30,508 bases of DNA from Xylaria sp. FL1777. Taxonomy: Eukaryota; Ascomycota; Sordariomycetes; Xylariales; Xylariaceae. Position 1 is the stretch's first letter, and each line of letters starts with the position of its first letter. Location of the stretch: positions 1 to 30,508 of the forward strand of contig MU400864.1 in NCBI GenBank assembly GCA_022578965.1, written 5' to 3'. Positions 22,001 to 30,508 of this stretch are shown in pieces. Made by a program: the position numbers and the translations under genes. The notes beneath the pieces are model-generated. The model saw nothing but the letters and a program-made list of their open reading frames with translations. It made no database searches and was not told the DNA's origin.

Positions 22001-23302
22001 CCCTCCGAACCCGAAGGAGTTGACAGAGACGCAAGGTGTGCTCACTGTATCGCCCACAGTCTTTGGGGTTTCCGGCAGCGGTATCGGTTTCACTGGGATA
22101 TGTATTCCATCAAGCGCAATTCCGATCTTGGGACTTTGGAAGTTTACCACAGGGGGTATTATGCGACGTTTCATAATGGAAATGGCCTTCACCAGACCGG
22201 CAAGACCGCTGGTGCACTCTGTATGACCGATGTTTCCTTTGATAGACCCCACAGGTAGGGGTAAAGTCCTTGCAGGGTCCGCAAAGACTGCCTGGATGGC
22301 AGCGAGCTCTTCTTCATCTCCCGCTACCGTTCCAGTACCATGTGCCTCGACATAAATAGCGTCCTGAGGGCGCAGACCAGCGCACGAGTAAGCTTTGCGA
22401 ATCAAATCCGCTTGTGCTCTGCGATTAGGTAGAGTAATTCCGCCGGCTGTGTGACCATTTTGGTTGACTGCGGTTCCGCGGATGATAGCACGGATAGGAT
22501 CACCATTGCGTATAGCATCCTCCAGGGGTTTAATTACGAGCACCACGAAGCCCTCGCCTCGTCCGTACGCGGTGCCGCGACTATCAAAGGGATAACTCCG
22601 GCCTGTGTCGCTAATCATATGCATATTACTCATCCCGACGTGTTGGTCAGGGGCGAGAATCAAATTCGCTGATGCGACAACAGCGGCTCTCGACTCGCCT
22701 GTCCGAAGACTTTGACAGGCATGGTGCAATGCCACAAGGCCGCCTGAACAGGCTGTATCAAGAGCTACACACGGTCCGCGCAGGTCAAAAAAGTGTGAAA
22801 TGCGGTTTGCCAGAATGGATCTCTCAGACCCCGTAAGATAATACCTAGGCATATCTAGCGGGTCTTTGTAAATACTGCGTTCAAAGTCCGCTGTAAAAGT
22901 GGCAACATATACAGCGGTGTCGGTGCCAGAGTAGCTCTCACGAGTCCATCCAGAGCTTTCCAGTGCCTCGTGCGACAGTTCGAGTAATATGCGCTGCTGG
23001 GGATCCATAGCCGCTGCTTGCTGGGGCGGTATCTTGAAGAAAGAATGATCAAAGTCTCGCACATCATCTTTGATGAAGTGTCCTCCGACATGATTGTTCG
23101 TTCCGTTGGGGTCATCGGCGCTGGGGTGATGAAAAGACCTCTCATTAAAACGTTCTATTGGGACAGGAGACCAGGCGTCATCGCCTTTCTCTAATAACTC
23201 CCATAGATTGTTCTCGCTATCTACGCCGCCAGGCAACCGGAACGAAAGTCCTACTATGGCTATAGGCATTGAATCTGCGCTAGTTCCATTTGTTGCGGCC
23301 AT
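14197..23302 (-). CDS. Highly reducing polyketide synthase with C-terminal carnitine-acyltransferase-like release domain
   Basis: Three exons (23,302-17,081; 17,026-15,404; 15,330-14,197) give about 2,992 residues. Domains in order: ketosynthase 10-435 (Cys185 in DTACSGG, His321 in EAHGTGT, His360 in GNIGHTE); malonyl acyltransferase 548-870 (Ser646 in GHSSGE); dehydratase 945-1240 (His979 in HVIDGLAIFP, Asp1159 in HPSTLDIILH); a short methyltransferase remnant ~1250-1440 lacking a clear SAM-binding glycine motif; an enoylreductase remnant ~1650-1970 (HGALTAIG replaces the GGVG nucleotide site); ketoreductase ~1975-2195 (GGLG at 1985, Tyr2130 in NYNAGN); acyl carrier ~2265-2345 (Ser2307 in GLDSL); acyltransferase 2406-2985 (His2691). 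It builds a reduced, probably unsaturated polyketide in the cytosol. The release domain resembles that of T. virens Tv6-931, known to transfer the chain to polyalcohols. All core catalytic residues are present. It is divergent from the isocyanide synthase gene. Confidence 0.93.
15331..15403 (-). other. PKS intron 2 (73 bp)
   Basis: Donor GTAAGT follows the ERDAWAL codons; a TACTAAT branch-type site and acceptor TTCAG lead into NRKDLEST, phase 0. Joining gives the RDxWAxxRxxL segment expected in carnitine acyltransferases. An alternative acceptor at CTTCTAG would give a 37-bp intron without a branch site and is less likely. Confidence 0.88.
17027..17080 (-). other. PKS intron 1 (54 bp, in frame, no stop)
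   Basis: Donor GTAAGT, a GACTAAAC branch-type site and acceptor CACAG. Removal joins SAAILQ to DRTLDSM, restoring the normal ketoreductase sequence. Retention would insert 18 residues without shifting the frame, so a simple open-reading-frame call misses it. Confidence 0.9.
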
Positions 23303-23397
23303 GATGCAGGACTCATGGGAAAATGCTCAAAATGGCGAGGAGGCACAACCCGATTAAGATATGTAGAAGAGAAGCTTGTGAGACGGGAAGTGAATCA

Positions 23398-23411
23398 CTC
23401 GGAGTACCGAG
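23398..23411. promoter_or_regulatory. Candidate Zn2Cys6 regulator site (CTCGG-N4-CCGAG)
   Basis: A perfect 5-bp inverted repeat, CTCGG AGTA CCGAG, lies about 96 bp upstream of the PKS start codon. Fungal Zn2Cys6 factors bind CGG half-sites in inverted orientation. This is a single occurrence, with no regulator gene in the window, so the assignment is tentative. Confidence 0.35.
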
Positions 23412-24089
23412 TCGCTTCAATCTATTTAGGGGGTCCTTCATTGGCTTTTTGGAATAGTACATGTTTGGCTATATTAATGCCACCTAGAATATACACCCTA
23501 GTTCTAAGTTTGTCAGACCGTTTATCTTACAGTAATTCAACTTACAAAGCGAGGGAATCCTAGCAATACATAGCGTTCAATAATACAACTCTTTGTAAGG
23601 CTCGCATCTTCAGCAACTAAAAGAAGTGGTAATATCAGCAACAGCATTTACAGAATTGTGCTTCTTTTCCACTGGCAGGTTAATGGGTTTCCTGGTATAC
23701 CTAAGTGGTCAGCAACTAGTAAAAGGATACACGAATATAATTAGATATTTTAAGCTAACTGGGGTATTATGTCATGCAGGAAGTAGTGTAGTTCCTATTG
23801 ACCGAGCCTAGCTATACGCTAGCGTGAGGCTAAACACCAGCGTTGATTCAATCATTGTGGATATATTAGTAAGCTGCCCGTGCCGTGCCGTCCGCTAGCA
23901 TTGCATATTATGTAGCTGCACGGTTCAAGTGATCGCTAATCTAGACCGCTACCTTTCTCCACATCTCTTTTTTAGTTGCGTAACTAACCCTGTCTACATA
24001 CAGGAGGTATATTTGGAAGAGGTTTGTTTTAACTGAAGTATTTTGGTTTTATTATTATGATTGACTAGCTATAGTTGCAGGTCTTGTGT

Positions 24090-24290
24090 TATAAGAGGTA
24101 TAAAGTCTTAAAATTAGTTTTTTATTATATATATTTTTTACCTTTTGTTTTTTAAATTATTCTAATAACTATAACTATATTTATTTATATATTTATATAA
24201 ATTATATTTTTTGTTAATTTTCTTTTGTATATATTGTGTATTTGTTTGGCCTTTTTTTTTTTATATTCGTTATTCTTTTGTATCCTTTGT
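24090..24290. other. AT-rich tract within the divergent intergenic region
   Basis: Mostly A and T with long T runs, far more AT-rich than either flank and similar to the left compartment. It may be a RIP-degraded insertion remnant or a nucleosome-poor promoter element. No terminal repeats or target duplication were found. Confidence 0.5.
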
Positions 24291-24500
24291 AGCGTTACAA
24301 CCAACAAGCCACCTAGCTGAGCTCCAGTTCCAAAGGCTACATGGTTCCAAGTTGCAATAACCTTGGGATCTGGGCTTATATTGGCAGGTCAAGTCTAGTC
24401 TGGTCTGTACAGGTCGTCACATCCTTCGTCCGGGTTAGGGTCTGCCAATGCATCTCTAGTCTCGTCAATGTTCATTTCGTTGATGCTCTAGAAGGGTTTC
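24240..24500 (-). pseudogene. Broken reading frame of unknown origin
   Basis: On the minus strand one frame reads MNIDETRDALADPNPDEGCD, followed a few codons later by a TAG and a TGA, then ISPDPKVIATWNHVAFGTG and a hydrophobic glycine-rich end near 24,300. The two stops could derive from Trp or Arg codons by RIP. Composition is protein-like, but I do not recognise a family. It may be the tail of a lost gene or transposon, or chance. Confidence 0.3.
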
Positions 24501-25131
24501 GTTTCAACTAAAAGAAACGTTAAGAAATCTAGATTCAAATACCAAGGGTAAGGCTTCACTCGGACCAGATCGATCGAATAATTTTTATCTAACATGCTTT
24601 GCTTATGGCATGTCAGCATGAGGTGGCGTCGACATACATATACGGGCTTAGTCTTTCTAGCTAACTATATGTGGAGATCCAATATCATGTAAGAGCATGA
24701 ACACAAGTTTCTTGATATCTAGCATCAACCTATTTGTCACGAGAACAAAATCTTTTTGACATAGGTGCCACCCGAACCCGACTGTAGTGTGTAAGAATTA
24801 GTTACCTATTACTCCACGCTACGCATAACAGCAGAGGGAAAGCATGACATGACCTTGGCGTGTTACTAATTTAGTCAGCATGATCCTATATCGTATCTTC
24901 CTGGCGTCCTGGGCTATTTTTATGTGATAGTATATGATTGCGCGGCCGTCTTAATTCCAAACTAACGGCATCCGCATTATCCCATTTGAACTAAATGGAC
25001 GTCAGAAAACTCACTTTCTTGCGCTTAATGAACTGCATCAGTCAGTTGTTGTGAAGCTGCACTATTTTGTTTGGAAAAGCTCAGGCTCCTTGTGAGTAAT
25101 AGTATATCCAACTCCGCCGCTCTGTGAGGGT

Positions 25132-28100
25132 ATGACGTCTCAGGGGATCAATGCGGCGCCCACGGGCCCTTCTGAGAGATCCTCGAGCGACCCCATCATC
25201 ACTGAACAGGAGGTCACCAACATATCTCGTCGAATTTTGAGAATTTTCTTCGAGTATGCTTTGAACAAAATCGACCACTCAGACGCAGGGTTCGAACGAG
25301 GCACACAGAATTTCGTGCCAATTATTCGTCGATTCGTCGCTATAGGGGAGCGAGTAGAGGCCTGCTTACCAGCCTTCCCGTTCAAATCGGCAAATAAGGC
25401 ATACAAAGTTCTAGGGAAGCTCCCCGATAAAGCGGAAGAGCTAGCCTTGGACCGGCTGAATAGCATATGCAGACGCATACAAGATATTTATCCGCCTGGT
25501 GCGCGAATCACTATTATCTCAGATGGCATCACGTATAATGGTGCGTATAACACTGTTAACAATTCACTCTTTGAAAAAGATGTCGGCTAATATTGTTATA
25601 AGACTTATTGAGCATATCCGATCAGGATACCTGGGCGTACGGAGAGGCGCTACGTGCCATGGCTGTAGAAAAGAAGTTCGACTGTATTAGATTTTCTAGG
25701 ATGAAAGATCTACTACATTTCCCCCTCCCTAAAGAGATAAATGAGATTATCTATGTTGCTAATTGTACAAATTTCCGTCGGGAGCTTCTTAACTGTTATG
25801 GTAATCCAGACCTTGACATTGATAATGAGATTGCTATGAATCCTGATACCAAACTGACCTACCTTGGTTACAAGAGGTTTTTGGAATCTGATTTGAAGTA
25901 TATTTTCCCTCGGGGGGCTGGCCGGACATCCAACTCCTATAAGAGAGACTGCAAATATCTCGCAAAGCAAATGTTAATTCGGGGCTATGTAAGTGAAAAT
26001 AAAGGGCAACAATTTCATGTCTCAGGTGTATGATATCTGACGATTCAACCTATTATAGGCTTTTGCTAGAGCTGTCAAGAATGCCTTCCCCGACCACCTT
26101 CGGCTTTCTATCCATGAATCTATCGGCGCTGTTGCCAAGCTATCCATATCCCTACTCGATACAAAGACTGGATTCACGACCCCATGGCATTGCAGCGTAG
26201 CCCATCTCGCGGACGGATGGCTTAGCGCCCCCATGGGCGAGTTTTCCAAAAATCCTAGGCTAGAGCTTGTGCATACCAACGGCGTTCCAAGTTACTTCAA
26301 AGAGATACCGGACGGAACCAGCGGTGGTCCTGGCATCAGCGCTTCGTTTGCGAAGGCAAGTCCAATGACCACCAGCGAATATTTTGACAGGGCATCTACC
26401 CCTTCTGGGACGTCTTCCGGTGTTGCTACGCCTGGTAGCCGTCCCACTGTCTCGGACCCCCATGCCGATGATGCTCCAACACCACGCACACCACCTTGTT
26501 CCAGCGTCACATCAACCAGCCCCAAACAGGTCGCCAAGGGAAGCAATGATAGTATCCCCTTGCTGAGCGAAAATGATGCATGGGGAAAACCATACGGTCA
26601 AAGGCTTATCCCGCAAATAATGGATAGCTTAGCAGCAACGAACCCGTCTCGAACGGTATACTCGCTTGCAATGCCCTCTACAAACTCGCTCGCTTATAGG
26701 CATATCACCGCTCGCACCTTCGCCCAGGCTGTTGATAAGACCGCTTGGTGGCTTCAGAGCCAGGTAGGCAAGCCCGACTCGATTCAGACAGTTGGCTACA
26801 TTGGGCCGCGTAAGTTATTGGAATGAACTTGTTTGTCTACTTCTGTGTTGCAGTGGCTGACTTCAACCTTCGCAGATGATTTGCGCCATATCCTATTGAC
26901 CTATGCATGCGTCAAGGCAGGTTATGCTGTAAGTCAGCGATGAATGCGAAAATAGCCTCTCTCGGATCGCGTGGAGTGATTTTAGACAAGTTCTCACTTT
27001 TGCATAGGTTCTAAATATGTCTCCGAAAAATAGCACAGAGGGCACGCTAGCGGTTCTCAAAGCAACGAAGTGCAATGTATGGGTCAGCGCAGGCGACACA
27101 GCTTCAATCCCGCTGGTGAACGATGTTTTGCAGAGACGCCCCATGAAAGCTCTACAGCTCGCCTCGCTCGATGACCTTCTCAACGCGGCATCCGTCAAGC
27201 CTTTCCCTTATACCAAAACTTTCGAACAAGCCATGAATGAACCGTTCTGTTTTCTACATACTTCCGGAACTACGGGCATCCCGAAGCCAATTCCCTGGTC
27301 TCACGGTTTGATTGGCACCATGGACGCAGTGCGGTTGCTGCCCCCTGTCGACGGCGACGACGGTCTGCCCCCTTGGACCGTGGACTGGAAGGCTGGGGAC
27401 ACGATATATTCGGCATTCCCCATGAGCCACGTATGTTCTTTTGATTCTACTAATATTGTAAATATGACTGATCGTGGTGTCAAAAAATCAGGGCGCCGGC
27501 ACCATCATGGACATCCTGATGCCAGTCCTCTACGAGCTACCTTGCGTCTTGGGGCCCATCAACACGATTCCCAACGTCGATTTCATAGGAGACCTAGCGG
27601 AGAGCATAAAAATCGACATTTGGAGTATGGTGCCATCTCTTGTAGACGAGCTAGGTGAAACGCCTGATGTATTAGCCAAACTCAAGTCGTCCAAGTTCAT
27701 TTGCGCATCTGGCGGGCCAGCCAGTCCTGTCAGTGCCGGCAAGGCGAATGAGGTCATACGAGTGCTCAATCTGACAGGCACTACCGAAGGCCTGTTCATA
27801 GGCAACCTTGTGCCGCCAAGAGAAGATTGGTACTGGTTCTGCTTCCACCCGTCTTCGGGTTTTGAGTTCAAGCAGCTGGACGAAGACACATACGAGCACT
27901 GGGTGCATAAGAATGAACAGTGGCCACTTTTCCAGGGTAGTAAGTTACCCTTTTTCATTAGGTTATTCCCGATAATATCACTGATACTAATGAGTCGCAG
28001 TCTTCCACACTTTCCAAGATAAGGAATCTATCAACTTTAAAGACCTGTACAGGAGGCATCCCACAAAACTAAACCTATGGGCCTTCAAAGGCAGAAGCGA

Positions 28101-30393
28101 CGATCTCGTCGTTTTGTCTAATGGGTACAAAATATCGCCGCTCGAGATGGAAGCTTACATCACCACTCACCCTGCTGTTGAAGGCTGCATTGTATTCGGC
28201 ACCGGCAAACCACAGGCAGGTCTGCTAATCGAGCTAAAGGACCCGTCCAACAAGTCTGAAGAGCTTTTGGAAAGCATATGGAAGACCGTTCAAGAGGCAA
28301 ACTCTAGATCCCGGCACAAAAATCAGCTGTTGAGAAGTTTTATCACTTTCGCAACGCCTGACAAGCCTTTCTTCCGCACGGACAAGCGTACTATTAAGAG
28401 ACCAGCCACCTTGGCCCTCTACGCCGACTTTATCGAGCGCTTCTACAACCTGCAAACAGATGAAAACGACGGCAGAGGCAGTAGCATTGTTGTCCTCAAT
28501 ACGAGTTCAATTGAATCATTGCAGAAATTCGTTCTCCAAGTCATCCGACCCACATGCCCTGGGGCCGAGGGAACAGTTGACCCCGACACCGACTTCTTCC
28601 AGCTCGGGATGGATTCGCTCGGCATCATGTCAGCTGTGAAAGAGATAAGAGCTGTGACAAAACTAGACGACCTTTACCCCCGACACATATATTCCAACCC
28701 TACCATTACTAAACTCTCTGCCGCCCTTGCACGGATGCTAGCTAAGACTACGAGCCCGGCGCAAGGAAGCGAAGCCACTGACGTTATCCCTACTATAAGC
28801 CCATCAGGTGGGACTACGGAGGACATCAAAACGACGAAGCTGAATCGCGCGATCACGCGACACAATGCCCAACAGTCTTTCAGGCTCAATCCCATAGACT
28901 ATATTCATGGGAAAGCTTTTTTCGGGATGGTCTTTTACATACCTCTACACGAAGGTGCTAGCTCACAGGACGCCTTCGAAAACCTCCAGGCTGGTCTTAA
29001 TCACACGTTGGAGCTGATCCCGGGCCTCGCTGGCAGGGTCATCGAATGCTCGCAGGACGAGGTAGGCTATGTAAAGGGAGAGCGCAGCCTTTCGATCCCG
29101 CCCCCGTCCAAGGCTGCTTCGTTTCGCAATCTCCTACGGTATAAGGACCTCTCTGGCGTTGTGTCATCCTTCGCCGAGCTGCGCGAGTCGGGCTTCCTGC
29201 CGTCCAAGGTCAGAGATCATCTCCTTATAGAAATTGAACCCTACTTCCAGTTTCCCGCGGCCGTCTTTGCGGCACAGGCCAATTTCGTCGATGGCGGCTG
29301 CCTTCTCACCACTGAGTTCAACCACACTTGCTTCGATGGCGTCGGCAGTTTTACTGCCCTACGGGTCTGGGCCGAGTGTTGCAGATATCTACAGGGTGAT
29401 GAATCAGCTACATGTGATTGGTTCCACCCTGAGAGCTTCAACCACAGCCTGCCTGAGATTCTTCACGAACAAGAGCGCTGGACAAAACCGTTGGAAGAGA
29501 TAGATCCCGGCACTTGGGCCTGGGTACCATTTTTCCCACCCGACGACTACATTGAAAAGTCGAGGACAGCGCCCGAATCGATTCGGAAGAATTGGCATCT
29601 CCCACTGCGGCCGGAAATCCCCCGACACCCTTCTATACCCGCGCAGCGTCCCGTGCATAGCCTGGTCCCAACAGTCTTCCGAATTTCGAAAGATCAGCTG
29701 GCTCTACTGAAAGAGCACGTCCTGGCCGACCCGGAGACGCAAGGCTCCATACCGTCAATCTTTGACATTGTGCAAGCCTTCATGTGGCGAACTATCCTCC
29801 GGGCGCGGTACCGTGTGGAAACGGAGATTCAGAAGAAGACTTTCAGCCCCGACGACATCTCTATTCTCGAACTATCGACGGATGGGCGACCCTACTTCAG
29901 CGAGATGCTACCAGAAACATACATGGGCACTACGGTGCTGTACAAGCGACCCAGCCTCGCCCTTGAGACTCTCTGCGCTCCCGGAACAACGATAAGCAGC
30001 GTGGCGCGCCTTTTGCGCGAGTATGGATCACTTGCGAGCCCGCAACTTGTCCACGACGTCTTCACTCTCTGCCAGAACGTAGGGGACTATACCCAGAGCC
30101 GCCTGGCATCCGTGGGCCGCGAGCACATGAACCTTGCCGTTACCAATATCATGATGTTCCAGACCGATGACCTCAATTTCGGCGAGCGCTTCTTCGCGAA
30201 TGGCGGCGCGCCCGAGACGATGCGACTTGCGCTTGACCGCCACGGCGACAAGATCCGCGCCATCGCCGTATTGCCCATTACCAAGGATGGCGCTGTTGAG
30301 TTTGTGGTCGGCACTGTCCCTGAGGAGCTGGATATGCTCTTGGCGGATGAGGAGTTCACGCGGTACGCTTGCTTTTGGGATATCAGCAACTAA
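25132..30393 (+). CDS. crmA: Isocyanide synthase-NRPS-like hybrid (ICS-A-T-transferase), CrmA type
   Basis: Seven exons (25,132-25,540; 25,603-25,988; 26,059-26,809; 26,876-26,928; 27,008-27,430; 27,492-27,939; 28,001-30,393) sum to 4,863 bases, exactly 1,620 residues plus stop. Residues 20-350 are a DIT1/PvcA isocyanide synthase (LPAFPFKSANKAYKVLG, IYPPGARITIISDG, RLSIHES), which converts an amino acid amine to an isocyanide. A Ser/Thr/Pro linker spans 350-437. Adenylation follows at 438-960 (SGTTG at 619, LTGTTEG, GRSDD at 854), then thiolation with Ser1029 in LGMDSLG, then a BAHD-like transferase from about 1130 with His1265-xxx-Asp1269 (NHTCFDG) and NFGE at 1549 in place of DFGWG. The order matches A. 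fumigatus CrmA, a copper-starvation-induced enzyme making valine isocyanide products. Every motif is intact. Substrate specificity cannot be read here. It is divergent from the PKS. Confidence 0.92.
25541..25602 (+). other. ICS gene intron 1 (62 bp)
   Basis: Donor GTGCGT, branch-type GGCTAAT, acceptor ATAAG. Joining G to AC makes the Asp codon of YND-LLSISDQDTWAYGEA, expected after ISDG in isocyanide synthases. Confidence 0.88.
25989..26058 (+). other. ICS gene intron 2 (70 bp)
   Basis: Donor GTAAGT, branch-type CTGAC, acceptor TATAG, phase 0. Joins LIRGY to AFARAVKNAFPDHLRLS. A later GTATGA donor would leave a 31-bp intron and was rejected. Confidence 0.88.
26810..26875 (+). other. ICS gene intron 3 (66 bp)
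   Basis: Donor GTAAGT and acceptor CGCAG. Joins GYIGP to HDLRHILLTYACVKAGYA, the early adenylation-domain block. The earlier acceptor TTGCAG leads to a stop. Confidence 0.85.
26929..27007 (+). other. ICS gene intron 4 (79 bp)
   Basis: Donor GTAAGT, acceptor CATAG, phase 0. Joins KAGYA to VLNMSPKNS, and leaves a 53-bp micro-exon (exon 4) between introns 3 and 4. Confidence 0.88.
27431..27491 (+). other. ICS gene intron 5 (61 bp)
   Basis: Donor GTATGT and acceptor ATCAG, phase 0, with branch-type TACTAAT or TGACTGAT inside. Joins FPMSH to GAGTIMD. Confidence 0.88.
27940..28000 (+). other. ICS gene intron 6 (61 bp)
   Basis: Donor GTAAGT, branch-type ATACTAAT, acceptor CGCAG. Joins WPLFQG to IFHTFQDKES through a split Ile codon. 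A GTAGTA donor four bases upstream would give Val with one residue fewer. Confidence 0.82.
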
Positions 30394-30508
30394 AAGTGTC
30401 TCGATTTTTTTTGGGGGGGGGGGGTGGGCTCGAATGAAAAAAATAAGTGATAAAAGGTAAGAAAAGGTAAATTTGGGGACTAGATTGGAGCAGAAATCAC
30501 CATAGTAA
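30394..30508 (+). other. 3' flank of the ICS-NRPS-like gene with a T8-G12 homopolymer
   Basis: Directly after the stop, eight T (30,405-30,412) are followed by twelve G (30,413-30,424), then T and GGG. The rest is short and purine-rich. No further gene is visible before the window ends. Confidence 0.7.

Larger units (their letters stand above)
23303..25131. promoter_or_regulatory. Divergent intergenic region between the PKS and isocyanide synthase genes
   Basis: These 1.83 kb lie between two start codons pointing away from each other, so the region must hold both promoters. No intact gene is visible; the open stretches at 23,315-23,563 and 23,626-23,811 have no recognisable protein. Contents include a CGG-N4-CCG palindrome near the PKS start, a CGG-N3-CCG at 24,966-24,974 about 160 bp from the other start, an AT-rich tract at about 24,090-24,290 and a broken minus-strand reading at about 24,240-24,500. 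Size and arrangement suggest possible co-regulation. Confidence 0.6.

Noticed and set aside
23315..23811. Two plus-strand open stretches upstream of the PKS
   Set aside because: No recognisable protein, no intron logic joining them, and they lie in the likely promoter.
24500..24519. CGTTTC ... GAAACG inverted repeat
   Set aside because: Six-base arms with an eight-base spacer are likely by chance in nearly 2 kb; no second copy.
24597..24604. TTTGCTTA as a Mac1-type copper-regulatory site for the CrmA-type gene
   Set aside because: One mismatch from the yeast core and a single copy; too weak to call, and the A. fumigatus motif itself was not found.
26233..26826. An independent small gene starting MGEFSKNP
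   Set aside because: The same frame is open upstream from 26,059 and continues the isocyanide synthase; it is exon 3 of the large gene.

Overview
The window looks like nuclear DNA of a filamentous ascomycete (Pezizomycotina) that carries, or carried, repeat-induced point mutation (RIP). Two compartments meet abruptly near position 11,880. The left 11.9 kb is extremely AT-rich, with stops in every frame. The right 18.6 kb has ordinary base composition and holds three intact genes with typical short fungal introns (GT..AG, CTAAY-like branch sites). No rRNA, tRNA, CRISPR or bacterial-style feature was seen. I did not assign a genus.

Left compartment (1-11,880): two nested Ty3/gypsy retrotransposon relics. 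Element A (125-7969) has two 236-bp LTRs of identical length that differ only by transitions, and a perfect 5-bp target duplication (TAATT). Its decayed plus-strand reading shows reverse transcriptase, RNase H, integrase and a C-terminal chromodomain-like stretch. Element A sits inside a different Ty3/gypsy relic, element B. Removing A and one TAATT copy lets B's reverse-transcriptase reading run on in one frame from 1-124 into 7975 onward. B continues through RNase H, zinc-binding and core integrase to a chromodomain ending near 10,040. From 10,041 to 11,880 there is only AT-rich DNA, with a duplicated palindrome at 10,811-10,886.

Right compartment: (1) a minus-strand gene for a fungal PD-(D/E)XK nuclease-fold protein (11,931-13,457); (2) a minus-strand highly reducing polyketide synthase of about 2,992 residues (14,197-23,302) with a C-terminal carnitine-acyltransferase-like domain, decayed methyltransferase and enoylreductase regions, and two introns; (3) a 1.83-kb divergent intergenic region; (4) a plus-strand, seven-exon gene (25,132-30,393) encoding a 1,620-residue isocyanide synthase fused to adenylation, thiolation and HxxxD transferase domains, the architecture of Aspergillus fumigatus CrmA.

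The last two genes are divergently transcribed and look like the core of one biosynthetic locus. The PKS acyltransferase-like domain resembles the polyol-acylating release domain described for Trichoderma virens Tv6-931. CrmA-type enzymes are linked to mannitol esters of valine isocyanide. This suggests, as a hypothesis only, that both enzymes acylate one polyol to give a mixed polyketide/isocyanide ester. No regulator, transporter or trans-acting enoylreductase gene lies inside the window.
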